This document shows positions 35,901-46,936 of a DNA stretch of 64,000 bases, one piece after another (position 1 is the stretch's first letter; the number at the start of each line of letters is the position of its first letter). The DNA lies in the NCBI RefSeq assembly GCF_004025535.1, contig NZ_QJRG01000047.1, positions 248,001 through 312,000 on the forward strand, given 5' to 3'. The notes under the pieces are model-generated. The model was not told the origin of the DNA and did not search any database. It saw nothing but the letters and a program-made list of their open reading frames with translations. Both the position numbers and the translations under genes were made by a program. This DNA comes from Pseudomonas alkylphenolica (GTDB taxonomy: Bacteria > Pseudomonadota > Gammaproteobacteria > Pseudomonadales > Pseudomonadaceae).

Positions 35901-37121
35901 ATGGCTATCGAGATCAAAGCCCCTACTTTCCCGGAATCGGTTGCCGATGGCACCGTTGCCACCTGGCACAAGAAACCGGGCGAAGCCGTCAAGCGTGACG
36001 AGCTGATCGTCGACATCGAGACCGACAAAGTCGTTCTGGAAGTACTGGCGACTGCCGACGGCGTACTGGGCGCTATCGTCAAGGGCGAGGGCGAAACCGT
36101 CCTGTCCGACGAAGTCCTGGGTTCGATCGAAGCCGGTGGCGTTGCTGCCGCCGCGCCTGCTGCTGCCGCTGCTGCTCCGGCTGCTGCTGCCGCGCCTGCT
36201 GCTGCCTCGGACGAAGACGCCATCGGCGCTCCGGCTGCTCGCAAGCTGGCAGAAGAGAACGGCATCGCGCTGAACAGCATCAAGGGCACCGGTAAAGACG
36301 GTCGCATCACCAAGGAAGACGTTGTAGCTGCCATCGAAGCGAAGAAATCCGCTCCGGCTGCCGCTCCAGCTGCCAAGCCTGCCGCTGCTGCCGCTGCGCC
36401 GATCGTTGCTGCCGGCGACCGCACCGAGAAGCGTGTACCGATGACTCGCGTACGTGCCACCGTTGCCAAGCGTCTGGTCGAAGCACAGTCGAACATGGCC
36501 ATGCTGACCACCTTCAACGAAGTCGACATGACCGAAGTCATGGCCCTGCGTTCGAAGTACAAGGACCTGTTCGAGAAGTCCCACAACGGCGTTCGCCTGG
36601 GCTTCATGTCGTTCTTCGTCAAGGCCGCCACCGAAGCACTGAAGCGCTTCCCGGCTGTCAACGCCTCGATCGACGGTTCCGACATCGTCTACCACGGCTA
36701 TGCGGACGTCGGCGTTGCCGTCTCCAGCGACCGTGGTCTGGTCGTACCGGTTCTGCGTAACGCCGAGCAAATGAGCCTGGCTGAAATCGAAAACGGCATT
36801 GCCACTTTCGGTAAAAAAGCGCGCGACGGTAAGCTGTCGATCGACGAAATGACCGGCGGTACCTTCACCATCACCAATGGTGGTACCTTCGGTTCGATGA
36901 TGTCGACGCCGATCGTCAACCCACCTCAGGCCGCAATCCTGGGCATGCACAACATCATCCAGCGTCCTATGGCCGTCAATGGTCAGGTCGTGATCCGTCC
37001 GATGATGTACCTGGCGCTGTCCTACGATCACCGCCTGATCGATGGTAAAGAAGCCGTGACCTTCCTGGTGACCATCAAGAACCTGCTGGAAGACCCGGCT
37101 CGTCTGTTGCTGGACATCTAA
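35901..37121 (+). CDS. sucB: 2-Oxoglutarate dehydrogenase E2 (dihydrolipoyl succinyltransferase)
   Basis: 406 aa. Lipoyl domain with K43 in [10 protein letters not shown] (residues 1-77); Ala/Pro-rich linker; peripheral subunit-binding domain ([32 protein letters not shown], about 107-140); a second Ala-rich linker; and the catalytic domain with the active-site [13 protein letters not shown] near the C-terminus. It transfers the succinyl group to CoA. It lies 42 bp after sucA. Confidence 0.97.
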   Translation: MAIEIKAPTFPESVADGTVATWHKKPGEAVKRDELIVDIETDKVVLEVLATADGVLGAIVKGEGETVLSDEVLGSIEAGGVAAAAPAAAAAAPAAAAAPAAASDEDAIGAPAARKLAEENGIALNSIKGTGKDGRITKEDVVAAIEAKKSAPAAAPAAKPAAAAAAPIVAAGDRTEKRVPMTRVRATVAKRLVEAQSNMAMLTTFNEVDMTEVMALRSKYKDLFEKSHNGVRLGFMSFFVKAATEALKRFPAVNASIDGSDIVYHGYADVGVAVSSDRGLVVPVLRNAEQMSLAEIENGIATFGKKARDGKLSIDEMTGGTFTITNGGTFGSMMSTPIVNPPQAAILGMHNIIQRPMAVNGQVVIRPMMYLALSYDHRLIDGKEAVTFLVTIKNLLEDPARLLLDI

Positions 37122-37127
37122 AAAAAC

Positions 37128-37201
37128 AGCTGCAAGGTGCAAGCGACAAGCTTCAGGTAGAAGCGGGTCGTCTTGCAGCTTGCAGCTTGTGGCTTGAAGC
37201 T
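37128..37201. repeat. Imperfect inverted repeat between sucB and lpdG
   Basis: The left arm 37128-37157 and right arm 37172-37201 are imperfect reverse complements built from AGCTGCAAG / CTTGCAGCTTG units. They could form a long stem in the sucB-lpdG mRNA. This resembles small dispersed Pseudomonas palindromes. It ends 14 bp before the lpdG start and may separate expression of the two genes. Confidence 0.6.
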
Positions 37202-37203
37202 AA

Positions 37204-38652
<1,449 letters not shown>

Positions 38653-38664
38653 ACAATAAGAAAC

Positions 38665-38706
38665 CACGGCGGGTGGCCCGTCGTGAGTCTTGCGTGCATG
38701 ACTCAC
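38665..38706 (+). promoter_or_regulatory. Two mutually exclusive hairpins in the sucC leader
   Basis: Hairpin A pairs CACGGCGGG (38665-38673) with CCCGTCGTG (38677-38685). Hairpin B pairs GTGAGTC (38683-38689) with GACTCAC (38700-38706). They share bases 38683-38685, so only one can form fully. They lie in the 175-bp lpdG-sucC spacer. No T-run follows, so this may be an mRNA stability or processing element rather than a terminator. Confidence 0.4.
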
Positions 38707-38827
38707 CGCGGAAAGTCCGCCGGACTCGTACTCCCGGAGCATACCGGGGGAAAGCAGTCACAGGTGGCGCGGCACTCCCAGCGAGCGCAGCGCCGAAGCG
38801 CAGTACCTAACGAAGACGGTAAAAAGC

Positions 38828-39994
38828 ATGAATCTTCACGAGTATCAGGGTAAGCAGCTGTTCGCTGAATACGGCCTGCCAGTTTCCAAGGGTTTCGCAG
38901 TCGACACCCCTGAAGCTGCAGCAGAAGCCTGCGAAAAAATCGGTGGCACCGAGTGGGTTGTAAAAGCTCAGGTTCACGCCGGTGGTCGCGGTAAAGCGGG
39001 CGGCGTCAAGCTGGTTCGCAGCAAAGAAGACGCCAAGGCGTTCGCTGCGCAGTGGTTGGGCAAGCGTCTGGTGACTTACCAGACTGACGCCAACGGTCAG
39101 CCAGTGACCAAGATCCTGGTCGAATCCTGCACTGACATCGCCAAAGAGCTTTACCTGGGCGCTGTAGTCGACCGTTCGAGCCGTCGTATCGTGTTCATGG
39201 CCTCCACCGAAGGTGGCGTGGACATCGAGAAAGTCGCTCACGACACTCCTGAGAAGATCATCAAGGCTACTATCGATCCACTGGTTGGCGCTCAGCCATT
39301 CCAAGGTCGTGAACTGGCGTTCCAGCTGGGTCTGGAAGGCAAGCAAGTTGCACAGTTCGCCAAGATTTTCGTCGGCCTGGCCAAGCTGTTCAAAGAACAC
39401 GACCTGGCCCTGCTGGAAGTAAACCCGCTGGTCATCAAGGCCGACGGCGACCTGCACTGCCTCGATGCGAAAATCAACATCGACGCTAACGCCATGTACC
39501 GTCAGCCTAAGCTGAAAACCTTCCACGACCCGTCGCAGGACGATCCTCGTGAAGCCCACGCTGCCAGCTTCGAGCTGAACTACGTGGCCCTGGAAGGCAA
39601 CATCGGCTGCATGGTCAACGGTGCTGGCCTGGCCATGGGTACCATGGACATCGTCAACCTGCACGGCGGCAAGCCAGCCAACTTCCTCGACGTAGGTGGT
39701 GGTGCTACCAAAGAGCGCGTTACCGAAGCCTTCAAGATCATTCTGTCCGACAGCAATGTCGCGGCCGTTCTGGTCAACATCTTCGGCGGCATCGTTCGCT
39801 GCGACATGATTGCCGAAGGCATCATCGGCGCTGTGAAAGAAGTCGGCGTGAAAGTGCCGGTTGTTGTTCGCCTGGAAGGTAACAACGCTGAACTGGGTGC
39901 TAAAGTTCTGGCAGAAAGCGGTTTGAACATCATTGCGGCAACCAGCCTGACCGACGCTGCTCAACAAGTTGTCAAAGCTGCGGAGGGCAAGTAA
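38828..39994 (+). CDS. sucC: Succinyl-CoA synthetase beta subunit
   Basis: 388 aa ATP-grasp protein. [22 protein letters not shown] at the N-terminus, [18 protein letters not shown] (nucleotide site), [22 protein letters not shown] (Mg-binding) and [25 protein letters not shown] are all diagnostic. With SucD it makes ATP or GTP from succinyl-CoA. The TAA stop shares its last A with the sucD ATG. Confidence 0.98.
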   Translation: MNLHEYQGKQLFAEYGLPVSKGFAVDTPEAAAEACEKIGGTEWVVKAQVHAGGRGKAGGVKLVRSKEDAKAFAAQWLGKRLVTYQTDANGQPVTKILVESCTDIAKELYLGAVVDRSSRRIVFMASTEGGVDIEKVAHDTPEKIIKATIDPLVGAQPFQGRELAFQLGLEGKQVAQFAKIFVGLAKLFKEHDLALLEVNPLVIKADGDLHCLDAKINIDANAMYRQPKLKTFHDPSQDDPREAHAASFELNYVALEGNIGCMVNGAGLAMGTMDIVNLHGGKPANFLDVGGGATKERVTEAFKIILSDSNVAAVLVNIFGGIVRCDMIAEGIIGAVKEVGVKVPVVVRLEGNNAELGAKVLAESGLNIIAATSLTDAAQQVVKAAEGK

Positions 39995-40878
39995 TGAGCG
40001 TCCTGATCAATAAAGACACCAAAGTCATCTGCCAGGGCTTCACCGGCTCGCAAGGTACTTTCCACTCCGAACAAGCCATCGCCTACGGCACCAAGATGGT
40101 TGGCGGCGTGACTCCAGGCAAAGGCGGCACCACTCACCTGGGCCTGCCAGTGTTCAACACCGTTAAAGAAGCCGTTGCGGCTACCGGTGCTGACGCTTCG
40201 GTCATCTACGTTCCGGCTCCTTTCTGCAAAGACTCGATCCTGGAAGCTGCTTTCGGCGGCATCAAGCTGATCGTCTGCATCACCGAAGGCATTCCTACCC
40301 TGGACATGCTGGATGCCAAGGTCAAGTGCGACGAGCTGGGTGTTACCCTGATCGGCCCTAACTGCCCAGGCGTCATCACTCCGGGCGAGTGCAAGATCGG
40401 CATCATGCCAGGTCACATCCACTTGCCAGGCAAGGTCGGTATCGTTTCCCGTTCCGGCACCCTGACCTACGAAGCGGTCAAGCAGACCACTGACGCCGGT
40501 TTCGGTCAGTCCACCTGCGTTGGTATCGGCGGTGACCCGATCCCTGGCTCGAACTTCATCGACATCCTGAAGCTGTTCCAGGAAGACCCGAAGACCGAAG
40601 CGATCGTCATGATCGGTGAGATCGGCGGTTCCGCTGAAGAAGAAGCTGCTGCCTACATCAAGGCAAACGTGACCAAACCAGTTGTTTCCTACATCGCTGG
40701 TGTTACCGCTCCTGCGGGCAAGCGTATGGGTCACGCTGGCGCGATCATCTCCGGCGGCAAAGGCACTGCAGACGAGAAATTTGCTGCGCTGCAAGACGCC
40801 GGCGTGAAAACCGTGCGTTCGCTGGCAGACATCGGCAAGGCCCTGGCCGAGCTGACTGGCTGGGAAGTCAAGAAGTAA
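39994..40878 (+). CDS. sucD: Succinyl-CoA synthetase alpha subunit
   Basis: 294 aa. CoA-binding Rossmann domain ([17 protein letters not shown]), [31 protein letters not shown] and the phosphorylated histidine H247 in [13 protein letters not shown]. It overlaps sucC by one base. Last gene of the TCA operon; a strong terminator follows. Confidence 0.98.
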   Translation: MSVLINKDTKVICQGFTGSQGTFHSEQAIAYGTKMVGGVTPGKGGTTHLGLPVFNTVKEAVAATGADASVIYVPAPFCKDSILEAAFGGIKLIVCITEGIPTLDMLDAKVKCDELGVTLIGPNCPGVITPGECKIGIMPGHIHLPGKVGIVSRSGTLTYEAVKQTTDAGFGQSTCVGIGGDPIPGSNFIDILKLFQEDPKTEAIVMIGEIGGSAEEEAAAYIKANVTKPVVSYIAGVTAPAGKRMGHAGAIISGGKGTADEKFAALQDAGVKTVRSLADIGKALAELTGWEVKK

Positions 40879-40899
40879 TCAGCTGCCCAGTTAAAAAGA

Positions 40900-40926
40900 G
40901 GCCACCTTCGGGTGGCCTTTTTTTTT
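40900..40926 (+). terminator. Terminator of the suc operon
   Basis: GGCCACC-TTCG-GGTGGCC followed by T9, with a stable UUCG tetraloop. Confidence 0.95.
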
Positions 40927-40950
40927 GCCTCGCAACAGCCAGTCGCCAAT

Positions 40951-40993
40951 AGGTGTCACCCAGGCGACAAACTTATTTGCCGATAGGACACCT
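40951..40993. promoter_or_regulatory. Inverted repeat upstream of brnQ
   Basis: AGGTGTC (40951-40957) and GACACCT (40987-40993) are exact reverse complements 29 bp apart in the 297-bp sucD-brnQ region. The rest of that region (to 41175) shows only a weak possible promoter (TTGTGC, 19 bases, TACACT at 41029-41034). Possible looped operator; regulator unknown. Confidence 0.3.
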
Positions 40994-41175
40994 CGTCAGT
41001 CAATTGTGCGTAGCAGGTGCAACTTGGTTACACTGTGAGCACTTTTATGTCGGTGCCCCAAAAGGGCACGGGCATGCTTTAAAGGGTCTGTCTCATCCGG
41101 ACGGGCTACATTTTCCCTCACCCCAGGGGAAATCCCTCTCTAAATCCCGATTTCAGAAGTGTGGTATTTCCTTAA

Positions 41176-42489
41176 ATGAAAGTCTTGAAAGGCCAGGATG
41201 TCCTGGCGCTTGGTTTTATGACGTTCGCGTTATTCGTCGGTGCGGGCAACATTATTTTCCCGCCGATCGTCGGCCTGCAGTCCGGCCCCCACGTGTGGAT
41301 GGCTGCACTGGGCTTTCTGATCACGGCCGTCGGCCTGCCGGTAATCACCGTCATCGCACTGGCCAAGGTCGGTGGTGGCATGGATGCGCTCAGCAGTCCG
41401 ATCGGCAAGATTGCCGGTGGCTTGCTTGCGGCTGTCTGCTACCTGTCGGTAGGCCCGCTGTTCGCCACCCCGCGTACCGCGACGGTGTCCTTCGAAGTGG
41501 GCGTAGCGCCGCTGACCGGCGAAAGCCCGACTGCGCTGTTCATCTACAGTCTTGTGTACTTCGTGATCGTCCTGGCTGTGTCCATGTACCCGGGCAAGCT
41601 GCTGGACACCGTGGGTCGCTTCCTGGCGCCGCTGAAGATCATTGCCCTGGCGGCTTTGGGCATTGCTGCCTTCATGCTGCCAGCCGGCACCATCGGTGAA
41701 GCGCAGCCGGCCTATCAGGCTTCGGCGTTCTCGCAGGGCTTTATCAACGGTTACCTGACCATGGATACCCTGGGCGCACTGGTGTTCGGTATCGTTATCG
41801 TCAATGCGATCCGTTCCCGTGGCGTCGAGTCTCCGCGGCTGATTACCCGTTACGCCATCATTGCCGGCCTGATCGCCGGTGTGGGCCTGGCGCTGGTGTA
41901 CATCAGCCTGTTCCGCCTGGGAGCGGGCAGCCATGACATCGCTGCAGGTGCAACCAATGGTGCGGCCGTTCTGCACGCTTACGTGCAGCACACCTTCGGT
42001 TCGCTGGGCAGTGGCTTCCTCGCCGTGCTCATCGCGCTGGCGTGCCTGGTGACTGCGGTGGGCCTGACCTGCGCCTGTGCCGAGTACTTCAGCCAGGTGT
42101 TGCCGTTGTCGTACCGTACCCTGGTGGTGATCCTCTGCGGTTTCTCGCTGCTGATCTCCAACCTGGGCCTGACCAAGCTGATCATGTTCTCGATTCCGGT
42201 GCTGACGGCCATCTATCCGCCGTGCATCGTGGTGGTGGGCCTGAGCTTCTGCAAAGACCTGTGGAACTCGCAGGTGCGCATCCTCGCGCCGGTCATGCTG
42301 GTATCGCTTCTGTTTGGCATGGTTGACGCCATCAAGGGCACCACCCTGGGCCACATGCTGCCAGGCTTCATGGCGCACCTGCCGCTGAGCGAGCAGGGCC
42401 TGGCGTGGCTGGTACCTTCGGTGGTCACCCTGGTCGCGGCGGTAATCTGTGACCGCATGCTGGGCAAGCCGCGCGAAGCGCTGGCGTAA
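41176..42489 (+). CDS. brnQ: Branched-chain amino acid transport carrier BrnQ
   Basis: 437 aa, about 12 membrane helices, LIVCS family (leucine/isoleucine/valine uptake coupled to a cation). Seen: [25 protein letters not shown] at the N-terminus, [44 protein letters not shown] and [21 protein letters not shown], all typical. Monocistronic, with its own terminator. Confidence 0.95.
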   Translation: MKVLKGQDVLALGFMTFALFVGAGNIIFPPIVGLQSGPHVWMAALGFLITAVGLPVITVIALAKVGGGMDALSSPIGKIAGGLLAAVCYLSVGPLFATPRTATVSFEVGVAPLTGESPTALFIYSLVYFVIVLAVSMYPGKLLDTVGRFLAPLKIIALAALGIAAFMLPAGTIGEAQPAYQASAFSQGFINGYLTMDTLGALVFGIVIVNAIRSRGVESPRLITRYAIIAGLIAGVGLALVYISLFRLGAGSHDIAAGATNGAAVLHAYVQHTFGSLGSGFLAVLIALACLVTAVGLTCACAEYFSQVLPLSYRTLVVILCGFSLLISNLGLTKLIMFSIPVLTAIYPPCIVVVGLSFCKDLWNSQVRILAPVMLVSLLFGMVDAIKGTTLGHMLPGFMAHLPLSEQGLAWLVPSVVTLVAAVICDRMLGKPREALA

Positions 42490-42551
42490 GAATCAGCCCG
42501 GCACCCGGCGTCGGCCACAAGCCATAGCACGTCAGGCAGGGTAGATTCCAG

Positions 42552-42582
42552 GCCCCGTGTCCGAAAGGATGCGGGGCTTTTT
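42552..42582 (+). terminator. Terminator of brnQ
   Basis: GCCCCGTGTCC-GAAA-GGATGCGGGGC followed by T5; one internal mismatch region. Confidence 0.82.
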
Positions 42583-42678
42583 CGTTTCTGCGGTGGCGAC
42601 GTGTCTTTTTCTTCGGCAGAGCGTCGAAAGCCGGAATGCACAGGTTACTGTGCGCGAAACTCCCTATCAGGATCTTGC

Positions 42679-43422
42679 ATGAGCTTCATTCAAAGTAATC
42701 TGATCCACCTGCTGGCGGTCTGCTGGTTTGTTATCTGCTGGGGCGGCTACACCCGCTACGCAACCTGGAAGGCACGGGACACCGCTTGCCTGGCCAGCGT
42801 GCTGCACCTGTACCGTGAAGACTGGATGCGCCGCCTGCTGATGCGCGACAACCGCATTGCCGATGCCAGCGTGGTCGGCAATCTTGAGCGCAACGCGTCG
42901 TTTTTCGCCTCCAGCACCCTGATTATCCTGGCCGGTATCCTTACGGTGCTGGGGGCGTCTGACCGTGCGGTGTCGCTGCTGGCGGACCTGCCGCTGGTTC
43001 AGCAGGCCACTCAGGGCATGTCGGAAATCAAGCTGCTGTGCCTGGCCACCGTATTTGTATATGCCTTTTTCACCTTCAGCTGGTGTATGCGCCAGTACAA
43101 CTTTGCCGCCGTGCTGGTCGGTTCGGCGCCGATGGTCGGCGAGCGGCAAGTCAGTGAGCAGGAGCGCAAGGCCTTTGCCCAGCGTGCCGCGCGGGTGATT
43201 TCCATGGCCGCCAACCAGTTCAACTTCGGCTTGCGCTCTTATTACTTCGGCATGGCCATGCTGAGCTGGTTTATCAGCCCCTGGCTGTTCATGCTCATGA
43301 GTGCAGGTGTTGTCCTGGTGCTCTATCGCCGGGAGTTTCACTCCGATGTGCTGGATGTCATGGTGTATACCCAGACGGAGTCGTCGGCCGTGGATGCAAA
43401 CAAAGAGACGGTTATTAACTGA
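42679..43422 (+). CDS. DUF599 family membrane protein
   Basis: 247 aa with about four to five membrane helices (LIHLLAVCWFVICWGGY, ASSTLIILAGILTVLGA, LLCLATVFVYAFFTFSWCMRQYNF, YFGMAMLSWFISPWLFMLMSAGVVLVL). The R-N-AS-FFAS core and the FxWCMRQYN motif match DUF599 proteins, whose function is unknown. The start at 42679 is chosen by the CAGGA ribosome site and by the start of the first helix. Flanked by terminators, so a single-gene unit. Confidence 0.82.
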   Translation: MSFIQSNLIHLLAVCWFVICWGGYTRYATWKARDTACLASVLHLYREDWMRRLLMRDNRIADASVVGNLERNASFFASSTLIILAGILTVLGASDRAVSLLADLPLVQQATQGMSEIKLLCLATVFVYAFFTFSWCMRQYNFAAVLVGSAPMVGERQVSEQERKAFAQRAARVISMAANQFNFGLRSYYFGMAMLSWFISPWLFMLMSAGVVLVLYRREFHSDVLDVMVYTQTESSAVDANKETVIN

Positions 43423-43449
43423 ATCGTTAAATCTTAAAGTTGTACGCAT

Positions 43450-43479
43450 AAAAAAACCCGACATGTGTCGGGTTTTTTT
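43450..43479. terminator. Bidirectional terminator
   Basis: CCCGACA-TG-TGTCGGG flanked by A7 and T7 between the converging DUF599 and small-lipoprotein genes. Confidence 0.92.
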
Positions 43480-43495
43480 ATGCCAGTGTGCGTGC

Positions 43496-43780
43496 TTATT
43501 TAGCAGGCTCAGCTGGAGCGGTTTCTGGCGCCGGGGTGGCCGGTGCAGCTTCTTTAGCGGCCTCTTCAGCAGCTTTCTGTTGCGCTTCAGCACTGTCTTT
43601 GGCGGCTTCAGCGTTTTCTTTTGCAGCCTCGTTCACTTTATCCTGAGCTTCGTCCATTTTTTGTTGGGCGTTCTCGGTGTGTTGCGCGGCATCCTGAGCT
43701 TTGTCTTCGCTGGCTTTATCGCAAGCAGCGAGACCCAGGGCGGCGGCCAGCATTACGGCAAAAGCAAAAGGTTTACGCAT
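43496..43780 (-). CDS. Small Ala/Glu/Lys-rich helical lipoprotein
   Basis: 94 aa. A signal peptide with lipobox LGLAAC is followed by a highly charged helical chain made of repeats such as AQDKVNEAAKENAEAAKDSAEAQQKAAEEAAKEA and a Pro/Ala-rich tail. It has a strong ribosome site (AAGGAGA) before the ATG at 43780. No catalytic domain. It is probably an abundant envelope lipoprotein comparable in style to small coiled-coil lipoproteins; its role is unknown. Confidence 0.75.
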   Translation of the reverse strand: MRKPFAFAVMLAAALGLAACDKASEDKAQDAAQHTENAQQKMDEAQDKVNEAAKENAEAAKDSAEAQQKAAEEAAKEAAPATPAPETAPAEPAK

Positions 43781-43935
43781 GGGGTGTTTCTCCTTGTGGA
43801 AATAAGTTACTTGTTCCTTTGAGCTCAAGTAACGGACAGAAGTTCCGCCTACATTACAGATATATAACTGCCGGATCTATATAGACTTTTTTCTAGGCTT
43901 GTGCCTTGCCTGAACACCACAAGGGCGTTAGTGAT

Positions 43936-44412
43936 ATGAGTGAGAGTCCAATGCTGGCCATGGCCGAGCGATTTCTTGGCGCATTGCCTCATTGCCAGCT
44001 ATTGCAAATGCGCGTTCATCATGCTGATGCCAAGGGTATGACCCTGGTATTGCCTTATTCGACGCAGATCATTGGTAATCCGCATACCGGTGCCATACAT
44101 GGCGGCGCACTTACCACGTTGATGGACACCACCTGCGGCATGGCCACACTGTGCGCGTTGGCGGAGTTTGAAGTCTGCCCGACACTCGATCTGCGTATCG
44201 ATTACATGCATTCGGCCAAGGCCGGGCTGGATATTTTTGGTTATGCCCAGTGCTACCGGGTTACCCGGGATGTGATCTTTACCCGTGGCATGGCCTATCA
44301 GGATGATCGCGAACAGCCGATTGCCCAGGTGGTCGGCACCTTCATGCGCCTGGGTAAAGGGGTCAAGGGCGGTCTGAATTTTGGCAATAGCCTCAAGGAG
44401 CGTAACCAATGA
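43936..44412 (+). CDS. PaaI-type hotdog thioesterase (first of two)
   Basis: 158 aa single hotdog domain. The motif GNPHTGAIHGGALTTLMDTTCGMA is the PaaI/YbgC-type active-site helix with the catalytic acidic residue in LMDTT. It also has LDLRIDYMHSAKAGLDI. It is expected to hydrolyse an acyl-CoA. It overlaps the next, related gene by 4 bp (ATGA). The start at 43936 avoids an upstream extension without a ribosome site. Confidence 0.82.
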   Translation: MSESPMLAMAERFLGALPHCQLLQMRVHHADAKGMTLVLPYSTQIIGNPHTGAIHGGALTTLMDTTCGMATLCALAEFEVCPTLDLRIDYMHSAKAGLDIFGYAQCYRVTRDVIFTRGMAYQDDREQPIAQVVGTFMRLGKGVKGGLNFGNSLKERNQ

Positions 44413-44870
44413 TTCCGCCCGAAGTGCACCGGCAACTGCGCCAGGCCCATGCCGAAGGCAACTATCAGCCGCTCCTGCAGCTTATTCCCTATGCCGGGCT
44501 GATCGGGATTGAGTGCAAGCGTGACGGTGATGACCTGCTGTTCTCTCTCCCGGCCAGCAAGCACAATATTGGCAACCCGTTGCTGCCGGCCATACATGGC
44601 GGGGTGATTGCCGGGTTCATGGAGTTGTCGGCAGCGCTGTACCTGATGATTTTCAGTGAAAGTGCGACGGTTCCGAAAATCATCGACTTCTCCATCGATT
44701 ACCTGCGTGCCGGGCACTTTCGCGACACCCATGCGCGCTGCCAGCTCTGGCGCCAGGGGCGGCGGGTGACCAACGTGGCGATTACCGCCTGGCAGGGCAG
44801 TGAGCAAGAGCCGATTGCCACGGCTCGCGCGCATTTCAAGATCGAAGAACTGCCGGTGCCCTTGAAATAG
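44409..44870 (+). CDS. Hotdog thioesterase (second of two)
   Basis: 153 aa hotdog protein related to its upstream neighbour. GNPLLPAIHGGVIAGFMELSAALYL is the equivalent active-site region, with E (FMELSA) in place of D. KIIDFSIDYLRAGHFRDTHARCQLWRQGRRV corresponds to the dimer strand. The overlapping start implies coupled translation and perhaps a heteromer. Its last codons contain the -35 of the htpG heat-shock promoter. Confidence 0.8.
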   Translation: MIPPEVHRQLRQAHAEGNYQPLLQLIPYAGLIGIECKRDGDDLLFSLPASKHNIGNPLLPAIHGGVIAGFMELSAALYLMIFSESATVPKIIDFSIDYLRAGHFRDTHARCQLWRQGRRVTNVAITAWQGSEQEPIATARAHFKIEELPVPLK

Positions 44871-44888
44871 CCTCTCAAGCCCCCATCT
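44861..44888 (+). promoter_or_regulatory. Sigma-32 heat-shock promoter of htpG
   Basis: CTTGAAA (44861-44867), 13 bases, CCCCATCT (44881-44888): essentially the full sigma-32 consensus. The -35 overlaps the last codons of the upstream thioesterase gene (stop 44868-44870). Confidence 0.88.
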
Positions 44889-44973
44889 GCTAGTCATCCC
44901 GCCGTGAAAGCAGGCTGCGTCGTAGACCCACCTGCCGAGCGAAAACTGCCATCAGATCGGAGTGTTGAAGACC

Positions 44974-46878
44974 ATGAGTGTGGAAACTCAAAAAGAAACC
45001 CTGGGCTTCCAGACCGAGGTAAAGCAACTGCTGCACCTCATGATCCATTCCCTGTACTCGAACAAGGAAATCTTCCTTCGTGAACTGATTTCCAACGCTT
45101 CCGACGCTGTCGACAAGCTGCGTTTCGAGGCCCTGGCCAAACCTGAGTTGCTTGAAGGTGGCGCCGAGCTGAAAATTCGCGTCAGCTTCGATAAAGACGC
45201 CAACACCGTCACCCTCGAAGACAACGGCATCGGTATGAGCCGTGAGGACGTCATTACTCACCTGGGGACCATCGCCAAGTCCGGCACTGCCGACTTCATG
45301 AAGAACCTCACCGGTGACCAGAAGAAAGATTCGCACCTGATCGGCCAGTTCGGCGTGGGCTTCTACTCGGCTTTTATCGTCGCCGACAAGGTCGACGTAT
45401 TCAGCCGTCGTGCCGGCGCTCCGGCTGCCGAAGGCGTGCACTGGTCGTCCAAGGGCGAAGGCGATTTCGAAGTCGCGACCGTCGACAAGGCAGACCGCGG
45501 TACCCGCATCGTTCTGCACCTGAAAAAGGGTGAAGAAGAATTTGCTGACGGTTGGCGCCTGCGCAACATCATCAAGAAATACTCCGACCATATTGCCCTG
45601 CCGATCGAGCTGCCAAAACAGGTCGAAGCTGCTGAAGGCGAAGAGAAGCCGGCCGAAGAATGGGAAACCGTCAACCGTGCCAGCGCGCTGTGGACCCGTC
45701 CGCGTACCGAAATCAAGGACGAGGAATACCAGGAGTTCTACAAGCACATCGGTCACGACTTCGAAAACCCGCTGGCCTGGAGCCACAACAAGGTCGAAGG
45801 CAAGCTTGAGTACAACTCGCTGCTGTACGTACCGGCACGTGCGCCATTCGACCTGTATCAGCGTGAAGCGCCGCGCGGCCTGAAGCTCTATGTTCAGCGC
45901 GTGTTCGTCATGGACCAGGCCGAGTCGTTCCTGCCGCTGTACCTGCGCTTTATCAAGGGTGTAGTCGACTCCAACGACCTGTCCTTGAACGTCTCTCGCG
46001 AAATTCTGCAGAAAGACCCGATCATCGATTCGATGAAGTCGGCGCTGACCAAGCGCGTACTGGACATGCTCGAGAAGCTGGCCAAGAACGAGCCTGAGCA
46101 GTACAAGGGCTTTTGGAAAAACTTCGGTCAGGTAATGAAGGAAGGCCCAGCCGAAGACTTCGCCAACAAAGAGAAGATTGCCGGTCTGCTGCGCTTTGCT
46201 TCCACCAGCGACGAAAGTGGTGAGCAGAGTGTATCCCTGGCCGACTACCTGGCGCGCGCCAAGGAAGGTCAGGACAAGATCTACTTCCTCACCGGCGAGT
46301 CGTACGCACAGGTCAAGAACAGCCCGCACCTGGAAGTCTTCCGCAAGAAAGGCATCGAAGTGCTGCTGCTGACCGACCGTATCGACGAGTGGCTGATGAG
46401 CTACCTGAGCGAATTCGACGGCAAGAACTTCGTCGACGTCGCCCGTGGTGACCTGGACCTGGGCAAGCTGGACTCTGAAGAGGACAAAAAGGCCCAGGAA
46501 GAAGTCGCCAAGGAAAAAGAAGGCCTGGTAGAGCGCCTGAAGGCCGCACTGGGTGAAAGCGTCAGCGAAGTGCGGGTATCGCACCGCCTGACCGACTCGC
46601 CAGCGATCCTCGCCATTGGTGAGCAGGACCTGGGCTTGCAGATGCGCCAGATCCTCGAAGCCAGCGGGCAGAAGGTGCCGGATTCCAAGCCGATCTTCGA
46701 GTTCAACCCTGGCCACCCACTGATCGAGAAACTGGACAACGAGCAGAGCGAAGACCGTTTCGCCGACTTCTCGCACATCCTCTTCGATCAGGCTGCACTG
46801 GCGGCAGGCGACAGCTTGAAAGACCCGGCGGCGTACGTTCGTCGCCTGAACAAGCTGCTGGTCGAATTGTCGGCTTAA
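44974..46878 (+). CDS. htpG: Chaperone HtpG (Hsp90)
   Basis: 634 aa ATP-dependent chaperone. GHKL ATPase domain ([32 protein letters not shown] type N-terminus; [35 protein letters not shown]), middle domain with the catalytic arginine loop (LNVSREILQ), and C-terminal dimerisation domain. The start at 44974 has GGAG upstream. Heat-shock promoter at 44861-44888. Confidence 0.97.
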   Translation: MSVETQKETLGFQTEVKQLLHLMIHSLYSNKEIFLRELISNASDAVDKLRFEALAKPELLEGGAELKIRVSFDKDANTVTLEDNGIGMSREDVITHLGTIAKSGTADFMKNLTGDQKKDSHLIGQFGVGFYSAFIVADKVDVFSRRAGAPAAEGVHWSSKGEGDFEVATVDKADRGTRIVLHLKKGEEEFADGWRLRNIIKKYSDHIALPIELPKQVEAAEGEEKPAEEWETVNRASALWTRPRTEIKDEEYQEFYKHIGHDFENPLAWSHNKVEGKLEYNSLLYVPARAPFDLYQREAPRGLKLYVQRVFVMDQAESFLPLYLRFIKGVVDSNDLSLNVSREILQKDPIIDSMKSALTKRVLDMLEKLAKNEPEQYKGFWKNFGQVMKEGPAEDFANKEKIAGLLRFASTSDESGEQSVSLADYLARAKEGQDKIYFLTGESYAQVKNSPHLEVFRKKGIEVLLLTDRIDEWLMSYLSEFDGKNFVDVARGDLDLGKLDSEEDKKAQEEVAKEKEGLVERLKAALGESVSEVRVSHRLTDSPAILAIGEQDLGLQMRQILEASGQKVPDSKPIFEFNPGHPLIEKLDNEQSEDRFADFSHILFDQAALAAGDSLKDPAAYVRRLNKLLVELSA

Positions 46879-46890
46879 GTAGAGTCAGGA

Positions 46891-46914
46891 AAGCCCGCTT
46901 CGGCGGGCTTTTTT
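46891..46914 (+). terminator. Terminator of htpG
   Basis: AAGCCCGC-TTCG-GCGGGCTT followed by further T. Confidence 0.92.
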
Positions 46915-46936
46915 CATGGTGCAAGGAGAGGACTGC

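Noticed and set aside
36140..36400. Alanine-codon-rich repetitive stretches in sucB
   Set aside because: These are the normal flexible linkers between lipoyl, binding and catalytic domains, not a DNA repeat element.
41141..41145. CTAAATCCC before brnQ, resembling a PvdS -35
   Set aside because: No CGT occurs 16-17 bases downstream, and the position would put the start site inside the coding region.
40953..41699. Plus-strand frame running into brnQ
   Set aside because: It is out of frame with brnQ and overlaps more than 500 bp of it; its product has no family features.
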